Below, piece by piece: positions 15,662-22,535 of a DNA stretch of 32,937 nt. Location of the stretch: the NCBI RefSeq assembly GCF_000716445.1, contig NZ_JNWK01000073.1:1-32937 (forward strand), read 5' to 3'. This stretch comes from Streptomyces wedmorensis. Its GTDB lineage: Bacteria; Actinomycetota; Actinomycetes; Streptomycetales; Streptomycetaceae. How positions within the stretch are numbered: the stretch's first letter is position 1; each line of letters begins with the position of its first letter. Made by a program: the position numbers and the translations under genes. Under the pieces are notes generated by a model. It was not told the DNA's origin, searched no databases, and worked only from the letters and a program-made list of their open reading frames with translations.

Positions 15662-15672
15662 GAGGGGATTCC

Positions 15673-15882
15673 GTGTTCGACGACGAGACGCGCGCGTTCC
15701 GTGTGGTGCGGAACGACGAGGAGCAGTACTCGGTCTGGCCGGTCGGGCGGGAGCTGCCCGCCGGCTGGTCCGAGGCCGGGAAGCGGGGCACGAAGGCCGA
15801 GTGCCTCGCCCATGTCGACCGTTCCTGGACGGACCTCCGGCCCGCGAGTCTGCGGCGGAGCCCGTCCGTCGACGAGGGCTAG
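15673..15882 (+). CDS. pacJ: MbtH-like protein, PacJ-like
   Basis: 69 aa from GTG 15673, 8 nt after AGGAGGGG. Carries the MbtH signature NDEEQYSVWP and the conserved Trp positions in LPAGWSEAGKRGTKAECLAHVDRSWTDLRP. These small proteins bind the large subdomain of NRPS adenylation domains and are needed for their solubility or activity. Likely partners here are the A domains of the A-PCP protein at 17506-20049, the A-PCP-TE protein at 22536-25079 and the free A domain at the window end. It is the third gene of the PCP - C - MbtH operon; an 11-bp gap separates it from the C domain gene. Confidence 0.93.
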   Translation: MFDDETRAFRVVRNDEEQYSVWPVGRELPAGWSEAGKRGTKAECLAHVDRSWTDLRPASLRRSPSVDEG

Positions 15883-15934
15883 GTCGTCTCTTCCGGATCT
15901 TGCGGGTCAGACAGGCCCTAGGGGCCCGACCGGT

Positions 15935-15960
15935 GGCGGCGCGCACGGCGTGCCGCCGCC
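15935..15960 (+). terminator. Hairpin followed by T-rich stretch after the MbtH gene
   Basis: Stem GGCGGC..GCAC / GTGC..GCCGCC with loop GGC and a small internal bulge, followed by TTTCCCTTT. It could end or weaken transcription before the flavin oxidase gene. A near-palindrome around CCCTAGGGG (15917-15925) lies just upstream. Confidence 0.45.
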
Positions 15961-16075
15961 TTTCCCTTTCCGGCCGACATCCACGCACATGCCCGGCCGG
16001 GCGGCCCTGGCACGGCCCGGCCCATGTGCCCACCGATCCGCACGGCGTGCGGAGCGACCTGGGGACCACTTGCTG

Positions 16076-17407
16076 ATGACTTCTTTCACCGGGGCCTTCT
16101 GGCGCAGGGGCGACACCGGGTTCGCCGACGCCGCGACCTCACGCCTCTTCAACCACCGGCTGCCGTCGAGGCGGCCGGCGGCGGTGCTGCGCGCGGCGGA
16201 CGCCGCCGATGTGGCGGCGGGAGTGCGGCTGGCGGCGGCGGAGGGGTGGAAGGTCGCCGTCCGCTCCGGCGGGCACAGTTGGCCCGCGTGGTCACTGCGC
16301 GAGGACACCCTGCTCGTCGACCTGGCGCTGTTCACCAGGATGGCGTACGACCCGGCGGACGCGACGGTCGCGGTCGGTCCGGCGGTGCGCGGCGGTCTCG
16401 ACCTCGACCCGTACCTCGCGGAGCACGGCCGGTTCTTCTCCGTGGGCCACTCCCCCACCGTGGGCATGGGCGGCTTCCTGCTGCAGGGCGGCATCGGGTG
16501 GAACTGCCGCGGCTGGGGCTGGGCCGCGGAGTCCGTCGAGTCCATGGACGTGGTCACGGCCGCGGGCGACCTCGTGCGGTGCTCCGAGACGGAGAACGCC
16601 GACCTGTTCTGGGCCGCGCGGGGCTCGGGTCCCGGCTTCTTCGGCGTGGTCACCGAGTTCCGGCTCCGCACCCGCCCCCGGTTCCGGGAGCTGACGCGGT
16701 CCACGTACGTGTACCCCGCCGACCTCGCTCCCGAGGTCCTGACCTGGTATCTGTCGGCGCGCCGCGAGGTGCCGCCGTCGGTCGAGCTCGCCGCGGTCGG
16801 CTGCACTCCGCCCGGCTGCGACGCTCCGGTGCTGATCGTCGACGCCGTGTCGTTCGACGGCGGGCCGGCCTCGTCGGCCGCGCTCGACACCTGCCCGGTG
16901 GTCGGGAAGGCGTCGGCCGCCACCGTCGCCCGGCCGGTGGGGTTCGCCGAGCTGCAGGCGGCGCAGCTGCGGGCCAACCCCGACTACCACCGCTACTTCG
17001 CGGACAACGCCTTCCTCACCGGTTCCGCCTCCGAGCTGGTCCCGGCGCTGGTGCCCGCCTTCGTCGACCTGCCGACGCCCAGGACGTTCACCGTCCTCGG
17101 CGACTTCACGCCCCTGCGGTCGCGCCGGACGCCGGACATGGCCCTGTCCGTGGGGACCGACCTGTACTTCGCCGCGTACGTGATCGGCGAGGCCCCGGAG
17201 GAGGACGCGCGGTGCCGTGCGTGGCTGGACGGCACCATGCGCCGCGTGGCCCCCGTCTCCGCCGGCTGCTACCTGGGGGACAGCGACCTGACGGTCCGGC
17301 CCGACCGGATCATGTCCGACGCGGCCTGGTCGCGGTTCCGGCGGATCCGTGCGGACCGTGACCCGGACGGGTTGTTCGTCGGCTACCTCGGCGCGCCCGC
17401 CCAGTAG
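16076..17407 (+). CDS. pacK: BBE-like FAD-linked oxidase, PacK (Pac11)-like uridine 5'-oxidase
   Basis: 443 aa from ATG 16076; GGGGA stands 10 nt upstream, and TTG 16070 is an alternative. The FAD_binding_4 / berberine-bridge-enzyme fold is clear: His67 in AVRSGGHSW is the residue that carries 8-alpha-histidyl FAD, followed by SPTVGMGGFLLQGGIGWNCRGWGWAAES and, near the C terminus, the NPD-like stretch in ADRDPDGLF. The position of the second covalent link in bicovalent members (Cys of CPTVG) is Ser126, so only one covalent bond is expected. In pacidamycin the homologue oxidises uridine to uridine-5'-aldehyde, the substrate of the Pac13 cupin encoded at 20091-20456. Gene order after MbtH matches pacJ-pacK. 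Confidence 0.87.
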   Translation: MTSFTGAFWRRGDTGFADAATSRLFNHRLPSRRPAAVLRAADAADVAAGVRLAAAEGWKVAVRSGGHSWPAWSLREDTLLVDLALFTRMAYDPADATVAVGPAVRGGLDLDPYLAEHGRFFSVGHSPTVGMGGFLLQGGIGWNCRGWGWAAESVESMDVVTAAGDLVRCSETENADLFWAARGSGPGFFGVVTEFRLRTRPRFRELTRSTYVYPADLAPEVLTWYLSARREVPPSVELAAVGCTPPGCDAPVLIVDAVSFDGGPASSAALDTCPVVGKASAATVARPVGFAELQAAQLRANPDYHRYFADNAFLTGSASELVPALVPAFVDLPTPRTFTVLGDFTPLRSRRTPDMALSVGTDLYFAAYVIGEAPEEDARCRAWLDGTMRRVAPVSAGCYLGDSDLTVRPDRIMSDAAWSRFRRIRADRDPDGLFVGYLGAPAQ

Positions 17408-17418
17408 GCGCGGCGCGA

Positions 17419-17465
17419 GCCCGGAGGGCCACCGCGCACTCGGTGCGGTGGCCCTCCGGGCTTTT
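17419..17465. terminator. Strong bidirectional terminator between convergent pacK- and pacL-like genes
   Basis: Perfect 17-bp stem GCCCGGAGGGCCACCGC (17419-17435) with its complement (17445-17461), a 9-nt loop and TTTT (17462-17465). It lies 11 bp after the flavin oxidase stop and 41 bp from the stop of the convergent NRPS gene. Confidence 0.85.
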
Positions 17466-17505
17466 CCGTGCGGACGGTTCCGTCACGGGGCGGGGCGGTA
17501 CGGGG

Positions 17506-20049
17506 TCAGAGCAGCTGCGCGAGCTCGGCGACGGTCGGGTTCCGGACCAGCGCCTGGGCCCTGAGTTCCACGCCGAGTTCGGTGCGGATCCTCGACCTCA
17601 GCCGGGTGGCGAGCAGCGAGTCGCCGCCCAGGGAGAAGAACCCCTCGTCGATGCCGACCCGTTCGAGGCCCAGGATCTCGGCGAAGACGGCGCACAGCCG
17701 GTGCTCCTCGGGCGTGCTGGGGCCGCGGCCGGTGCCGCCGCCGTAGTCGGGTGCCGGGAGGGCCCGGCGGTCCAGCTTGCCGTTCGGCGTCAGGGGCAGT
17801 TCCGTCAGCGTGACGAAGGCGGAGGGCACCATGTACGCGGGCAGGGTCCTGCCGACCTGCTCGGCCAGGGCCGCCGGGTCCGGGGTCCGTCCGGCGGCCG
17901 GCACCACGTACGCCACCAGGCGCTCGTCGCCCGGCTGGTCCTGCCTGACGATCACCGCGACCCGCGCGACCCCGTCCTGCCGGGCCAGGGCGGTCTCGAT
18001 CTCGCCGAGTTCGATGCGGTAGCCGCGTACCTTGACCTGGTCGTCGGTGCGGCCCACGAACATCAGGACGCCGTCGCGGGTCCAGCGGGCCAGGTCCCCC
18101 GACCGGTACATCCGGGCGCCGACGCCGTGGAACGGGTCCGGTACGAACCGCTCCGCGGTCAGCGCCGCGTTGCCGAGGTAGCCGCGGGCCAGGCCCTCGC
18201 CGCCGAGGTACAGCTCGCCGACCGTGCCGGGCGGCACCGGGTCGAGGTGCTCGTCCAGGACGTACACGCGCCTGTTGTCCATCGGCTTGCCGATGGGGAC
18301 GTCGCCCGTCAGCAGGTCCGCCCGTTCGACGCTGTGGTGGGTGACGCACAGCGTGGCCTCGGTGGGCCCGTACTGGGGGTGCACGACGAGGCCGGGAGCC
18401 GCTTCGAGTGCCTTGCGCACCGCGACCGGGGAGATCACCTCGCCGCCCATGTACACGCGGAGCATGCCGGTGAAGGCCGCCGCCGAGTCGTCGGCGATGC
18501 TGCGGAAGAGTCCGCCGGAGAGCAGGGCGCCGGTCACGCCGTGGCGTGCGACGAGGTCCTTCAGGCCCTGTGCGTCCAGGTCACCGGGCGGCGCGATCAC
18601 CAGCTGCCCGTTCCTGAGCAGCGGCAGCCAGATCTCGCCCGTCGACACGTCGAACGCGAGCGGCGAGTGCACCAGCATCCGCGCCGCGGCCGCCTCGTCC
18701 CAGGAGCTGTCGAGCACCATGCACACGGCGCTCCGGTGGGACACCAGGATGCCCTTGGGGACTCCGGTCGAGCCCGAGGTGTACATGAGGTACGCGGCCT
18801 GCTCGGGCAGCGGCGCGCGGTCGGGGCTGCCGGTGGTCGCCCCCGCGGAGTCGTCCGCGGTGACGAGGAGGGTGGTCGTGGCGCCCCGCGCGGCCTCGTG
18901 GTGGGCGTGGGTCGTGTCGGTCAGCAGGATCCGGGCGTCCGCGGCCGCCATGACGCCGAGCATGCGTTCCGCCGGATGGGCCAGGTGCAGGGGCAGGTAG
19001 CAGCCGCCGGCCTTGAGGACGGCGAGCACCGCGACGATCTGCTCCGCGGACCGGTCCATCAGGATGGCCACCGGCTCCTCGGTCCGGATGCCGGAGCCGA
19101 TCAGCCGGTGGGCGAGCGCGTTGGCCCGGGCGTCGAGTTCGGCGAGGGTCAGCGACACGTCGCCGCACACCAGCGCCACGGCGTCCGGTGTCTCCAGGAC
19201 GCGGGCCTCGAACCGCCGGACCAGCGTGGCCTCGCCGATCTCGCGCTCGGCGCCGCTCGACGTCTCCAGCCAGGCCTTGCGTTCCCCGGCGGACAGCAGC
19301 TCCACGCGGGACAGGGCGGTGTCCGGTGCGGTGGTGAACGCCGTCAGGAGCAGGACCAGACGGTCCGCGAGCGAGACGGCCGTCGCACGGTCGAACAGGT
19401 CGGTGTCGTAGGCGATCTCGCCCGCGATCCCCGCCGGCTCCCGGTCGTCCCGCCGGCGCTCGGTCAGGGTGACGGCGAGGTCGAAGGCGGACGGGTCCGT
19501 CGTGCCGGCCTCGGACGCGGTCTCGTCGTCGACGACGACGCTCACCTGGACCAGGCGGCTCCGGCCGGCGTACGGGGCGAGGTCGACGATCTCGGCCAGC
19601 CGCTCCGCGGGCACGTCGTGCGCCGCGCGCGCCGCGTCCTCGGCCTCCCGCACGCGGTCGAGGAGTGCTCGTGGGCTCGGGTCGCCCGAGGCGTCGATCC
19701 GGACGACGAGGTGACGGGCGAGGAACTCCGCCGCGTCGCCCCGCGGCACGCCGGGTCGCGCCGCGGCCGGAGCCGCGATCGGGATGTCGGTGCCGGCCCC
19801 CAGCCGGGTCAGCAGGGCGGCCGCGGCGGCCCGGACCGTCGTCCCCACCGTCGCCCCGGCCTCCCCGGCCGTCGCGAGAAGGGCCCGGTGGACCTCGGGA
19901 GCGATGTCGAACCGGTGCGACCCGCTCACCGAGGAGGCGTGCGCCGGTCGCGGACGATCCGTCGGCAGGGCCAGTTCGTTCGGTAGCGACGCCAGAGTGC
20001 GCGCACAGCGCTCCGTGAGCGGTGCGGCCTCGTCCGTGGTCGTCGACAT
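17506..20049 (-). CDS. pacL: NRPS: condensation-domain remnant, adenylation domain, PCP (PacL-like)
   Basis: 847 aa from ATG 20049 with SD GGAGGA. Residues about 30-260 resemble the C-terminal half of a condensation domain and its linker, without an HHxxxDG motif. A complete A domain follows (about 275-750: AYLMYTSGSTGVPKG near 420, YGPTEATL, YRSGDLARW, GRTDDQVKVRGYRIELGEIE, NGKLDRRAL), then a PCP (EGFFSLGGDSLLATRL, Ser near 811). Pocket residues read by hand against PheA: D-V-G-L-Y-G-Q-L-C; I cannot name the substrate from that. It is the last gene of the minus-strand operon C-PCP - cupin - A-PCP, corresponding to pacN-pacM-pacL. Uridyl peptides need A domains for aromatic residues and Ala; this is one candidate. 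Confidence 0.88.
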   Translation of the reverse strand: MSTTTDEAAPLTERCARTLASLPNELALPTDRPRPAHASSVSGSHRFDIAPEVHRALLATAGEAGATVGTTVRAAAAALLTRLGAGTDIPIAAPAAARPGVPRGDAAEFLARHLVVRIDASGDPSPRALLDRVREAEDAARAAHDVPAERLAEIVDLAPYAGRSRLVQVSVVVDDETASEAGTTDPSAFDLAVTLTERRRDDREPAGIAGEIAYDTDLFDRATAVSLADRLVLLLTAFTTAPDTALSRVELLSAGERKAWLETSSGAEREIGEATLVRRFEARVLETPDAVALVCGDVSLTLAELDARANALAHRLIGSGIRTEEPVAILMDRSAEQIVAVLAVLKAGGCYLPLHLAHPAERMLGVMAAADARILLTDTTHAHHEAARGATTTLLVTADDSAGATTGSPDRAPLPEQAAYLMYTSGSTGVPKGILVSHRSAVCMVLDSSWDEAAAARMLVHSPLAFDVSTGEIWLPLLRNGQLVIAPPGDLDAQGLKDLVARHGVTGALLSGGLFRSIADDSAAAFTGMLRVYMGGEVISPVAVRKALEAAPGLVVHPQYGPTEATLCVTHHSVERADLLTGDVPIGKPMDNRRVYVLDEHLDPVPPGTVGELYLGGEGLARGYLGNAALTAERFVPDPFHGVGARMYRSGDLARWTRDGVLMFVGRTDDQVKVRGYRIELGEIETALARQDGVARVAVIVRQDQPGDERLVAYVVPAAGRTPDPAALAEQVGRTLPAYMVPSAFVTLTELPLTPNGKLDRRALPAPDYGGGTGRGPSTPEEHRLCAVFAEILGLERVGIDEGFFSLGGDSLLATRLRSRIRTELGVELRAQALVRNPTVAELAQLL

Positions 20050-20090
20050 GCCATCCTCCATCCAAGTGGTAGTGATGCCCGGCAGCGGCA

Positions 20091-20456
20091 TTAGTCGGGG
20101 CTCTCGCTCTCGCTGATGAACCTGACGTGCCGTTCGTCCCGTTCGTCGAACGCGGGCGCCACCGTGAGAACCATCTCCATCGCGCCGAAATAGAAGATCC
20201 GGGTGTTCGGCGGGACGGTGATCAGGTCGGTGGCGCCGACGGCGACCGGCTCGCCGTTCAGGTGGAACACGCCCCGACCGCTGACGATGTAATAGGTGTA
20301 GGAACTCCTGGTGTTGAGGAATTCCTGGAAATGTCCTCGCTCGACGTTCACGCGCACGACGGTCGCCGCCGGGTCGTCCTGGCCGTAGACCGTCAGGTCG
20401 ATGCCGTGCTTGTGGAATCTGTCGGCTTCCTCGACCGTGTGCCGGTACGTGGTCAT
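20091..20456 (-). CDS. pacM: Small cupin nucleoside dehydratase, Pac13 (PacM)-like
   Basis: 121 aa, the length of Pac13. From family knowledge, Pac13 is a small monomeric cupin that removes the 3'-hydroxyl of uridine-5'-aldehyde by dehydration, with His42 as catalytic residue. Here residue 42 is His, in NVERGHFQEFL. Other recognisable stretches are EADRFHKHGIDLTVYGQ, SSYTYYIVSGRGVFHLNGE, DLITVPPNTRIFYFG and, at the C terminus, DERHVRFISESE. Start ATG 20456 with SD AGGAGGG. It lies between the C-PCP and A-PCP genes (gaps of 19 and 41 bp), in one operon. This gene, with the flavin oxidase, is the best single proof that the right half makes a 3'-deoxy-4',5'-enamino uridine peptide. Confidence 0.95.
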   Translation of the reverse strand: MTTYRHTVEEADRFHKHGIDLTVYGQDDPAATVVRVNVERGHFQEFLNTRSSYTYYIVSGRGVFHLNGEPVAVGATDLITVPPNTRIFYFGAMEMVLTVAPAFDERDERHVRFISESESPD

Positions 20457-20475
20457 CGCCCTGTCCCTCCTGTCG

Positions 20476-22161
20476 TCAGCCCTGTACGCCGGAGGGCTGC
20501 CGGAGGTGCTCGGCCGACGCCGCCTCGAGTTCGAGCGGTGACGAGAACTCGAAGACCAGGCTCGTCGGGGGCCGCCAGCCGGCGAGCGACTCGTAGTGCG
20601 ACAGCAGCATCGGGACGAGCAGCGAGTAGCCGCCGACCTGGAAGAAGTCGTCGTCCTCGTCGATGTCGTCGCGCTCCAGGATGTGGCGGAACGCCTGGAG
20701 CCACAGCGAGTCGGAGCCCGCCCCGCCGCCGGCCGGGCGGGCGGCGGCCGCGGGCGGCTCCACGTCGGCGGCCGCGGCTGCGGGGACCTGTCCGGCGGCG
20801 CGGTCGTCGTCGGCCGGCGGCGCGACCACGGTCGGCGCGAGGCTGCCGATCGGCTCGTGCGGCTGGGCGACGTACGCGCGGAGCAGGGTCTCGAAGCCCG
20901 TGGCGAGCAGCTCGACGTGTTCGGGTGCGAAGACCTGCGTGGAGTACTCCCAGACCAGTTCGTAGCCGTGCTCGCCGCCGGTGCCGTGGAGGACCTTGCC
21001 GGGCATGACCACGACGCTGAGGTCGAACTTGGTGCTGTTGGCGCCGACGGCGATCTGCATGTCGACGGAGAGGCCGGGGGCGTCCATCGGGGGGCAGGGC
21101 GCGTCGTGCATGGCGAACATGATGTTGAAGAGGGGGTTGCCGAGCCCCTTGCTGCTGCGCTTGGTGGCCTTCACGAGCTCCTGGATCGGCGCCGACTCGT
21201 GGTCGATGGCGTCGAAGATCGCCTCCATGGCCTCCGTGGCGACGTCGCCGCCCGGGGCGTCGGGGTCGATCGCCAGCCGGAGGGGGACGGCGCCGACCAT
21301 CATGCCCACCGTGCGTTCGAAGCCGGGGGGACGGTTGGCGAACGGCATGCCGATGACCAGGTCGTTCTGACCGGAGTGGCGGCGGCAGAGCTCGGCGTAG
21401 ACCGCCAGCAGGGTGGCGAAGACGGTGTGGCCGCCCTCCTGGGCCGCCGCGCTCACCCGGGCCATGAGGTCGGCGGGAACCGCCTGCCGGAACTGGCCGC
21501 CGCGGTGGTCGAACAGGGCCGACCGCCGGGTGCCGATGCCGGGGAAGTCGACGGTGAACCGGGCGCCTTCGAGGCGGTCCGCCCACCACGCGACGTCGGC
21601 GGCGACCCGCGCGCGGTACTCGTCGGAGTTCGTGTGGGCGACGTACTCCTCGTAGGAGGGAGCCGCCTCCGCGACGAACTCCCCGCCGGTCACCTCGGCC
21701 GCGTACTGCCGGAACACGCCCGCGAGGAACTCCACGGTGGACCGGCCGTCGTGCACGAGATGGTGCTCGGTCATGAAGAGCTGCCAGTGGCCGTCCCCCA
21801 GGCGGACCAGCGTCCAGCGGGCCAGGGGCGCGTTCCGCAGGTCGAACTCGGCGAGCACCTGGCCGCGGAGCAGCTCCGCCCGCCGCTCCTCGGGGTCCTC
21901 AGCGCCGCGCAGGTCGTATTCGGGAATCTCGATGTCGAGGCTTTCCACGACTTCCTGGAAGGCGATCGCAGAGCCTTCGTCACATATCCGGATCCGCATC
22001 GCGTCATGGCGGCCGACCGCGTCGGAGACGCACTGGCGGAGCATCTTGGGCTGGATTTCACCGTGGAAGTCGACGACCGCTGTGGCGTGATACGCGCGGC
22101 TGTCAGGAACTACCTTCTGCTGCAGCCAGACGATTTGCTGTGAGGCGCTGAGCGGGAACAC
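20476..22161 (-). CDS. pacN: NRPS condensation domain plus PCP, PacN-like
   Basis: 561 aa from GTG 22161 with SD AGGAGA. The condensation domain begins at the first residues (PLSASQQIVWLQQ), carries an intact active site FMTEHHLVHDGRS, and has the later motifs DLVIGMPFANRPPGFERTVGMMVGAVPLRL and GNPLFNIMFAMHD. After an Ala/Pro-rich linker (about 455-480) comes a PCP with DDFFQVGGYSLLVPML. There is no adenylation domain, so its PCP must be loaded in trans, as usual in these dissociated systems. It is the first gene of the minus-strand operon and is preceded by SsaA-type site 4. Which peptide bond it makes cannot be read from the sequence. Confidence 0.88.
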   Translation of the reverse strand: MFPLSASQQIVWLQQKVVPDSRAYHATAVVDFHGEIQPKMLRQCVSDAVGRHDAMRIRICDEGSAIAFQEVVESLDIEIPEYDLRGAEDPEERRAELLRGQVLAEFDLRNAPLARWTLVRLGDGHWQLFMTEHHLVHDGRSTVEFLAGVFRQYAAEVTGGEFVAEAAPSYEEYVAHTNSDEYRARVAADVAWWADRLEGARFTVDFPGIGTRRSALFDHRGGQFRQAVPADLMARVSAAAQEGGHTVFATLLAVYAELCRRHSGQNDLVIGMPFANRPPGFERTVGMMVGAVPLRLAIDPDAPGGDVATEAMEAIFDAIDHESAPIQELVKATKRSSKGLGNPLFNIMFAMHDAPCPPMDAPGLSVDMQIAVGANSTKFDLSVVVMPGKVLHGTGGEHGYELVWEYSTQVFAPEHVELLATGFETLLRAYVAQPHEPIGSLAPTVVAPPADDDRAAGQVPAAAAADVEPPAAAARPAGGGAGSDSLWLQAFRHILERDDIDEDDDFFQVGGYSLLVPMLLSHYESLAGWRPPTSLVFEFSSPLELEAASAEHLRQPSGVQG

Positions 22162-22193
22162 ACCAGGTCTCCTTTTTGATGCGACTGGTGCCG

Positions 22194-22241
22194 AGTATGC
22201 AGGCGCTCCGGTGGCATTCCGGTACTGATACCTGTCAGTAC
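22194..22241 (-). promoter_or_regulatory. SsaA-type operator (site 4) with -10-like element, upstream of the pacN-pacM-pacL operon
   Basis: GTACTGATACCTGTCAGTAC (22222-22241) is the most symmetrical box in the window, with perfect 7-bp arms GTACTGA / TCAGTAC, and deviates from the consensus at one position. On the minus strand a CATACT hexamer (22199-22194) follows after 22 nt. Transcription would start near 22187, about 26 nt before the GTG at 22161. Confidence 0.75.
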
Positions 22242-22348
22242 TTCGGCCGCGATCCGCAGGGGGCCGGCCGGCGCCGGGACCCGTCGATTACCCGGTGGGC
22301 CGCCGTGGGCGGGCCGCGCCGGGACGTCCGTGCCGTCCGGCCGTCCGA

Positions 22349-22394
22349 GCCCTGACCGATGTCAGTACGGGTGGACCCCGCGGCTCACTAACGT
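22349..22394 (+). promoter_or_regulatory. SsaA-type operator (site 3) with -10 element, upstream of the A-PCP-TE / DABA operon
   Basis: GCCCTGACCGATGTCAGTAC (22349-22368) followed after exactly 20 bp by TAACGT (22389-22394). Transcription would start near 22401, giving a leader of about 135 nt before GTG 22536. The divergent gap 22162-22535 (374 bp) also contains site 4 and a possible short leader ORF; nothing else is recognisable there. Confidence 0.75.
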
Positions 22395-22401
22395 GCTCGG
22401 C

Positions 22402-22485
22402 ATGAGCGGTCGTTGCCGTCGGCCCGTACGGCCGCGCCGGCCCTCCGTGACGCTCCACAACGCGTTCGTTTTTCTCGTCGGTTGA
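22402..22485 (+). CDS. Possible leaderless 27-codon leader ORF upstream of the A-PCP-TE gene
   Basis: ATG 22402 falls at the transcription start predicted from the -10 at 22389-22394, so it could be translated without a leader. It encodes MSGRCRRPVRPRRPSV and a hydrophobic end (FVFLVG), ending at TGA 22483-22485, 50 nt before the NRPS start. Arg-rich short ORFs arise by chance in such DNA, so this is only a suggestion. Confidence 0.2.
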   Translation: MSGRCRRPVRPRRPSVTLHNAFVFLVG

Positions 22486-22535
22486 TTGATCTGGAATCCA
22501 GGCCGCCCCTACGTTCGGCCGGAAAGGCTGGCACT

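Noticed and set aside
15908..15930. CCCTAGGGG near-palindrome after the MbtH gene as another member of the CTAGGGG ladder
   Set aside because: A single copy in GC-rich DNA next to a hairpin; no repeats or promoter elements at the proper distance.
17443..19986. 847-codon plus-strand open frame opposite the A-PCP gene
   Set aside because: Antisense shadow; no recognisable domains, and the opposite strand carries complete A and PCP motifs.
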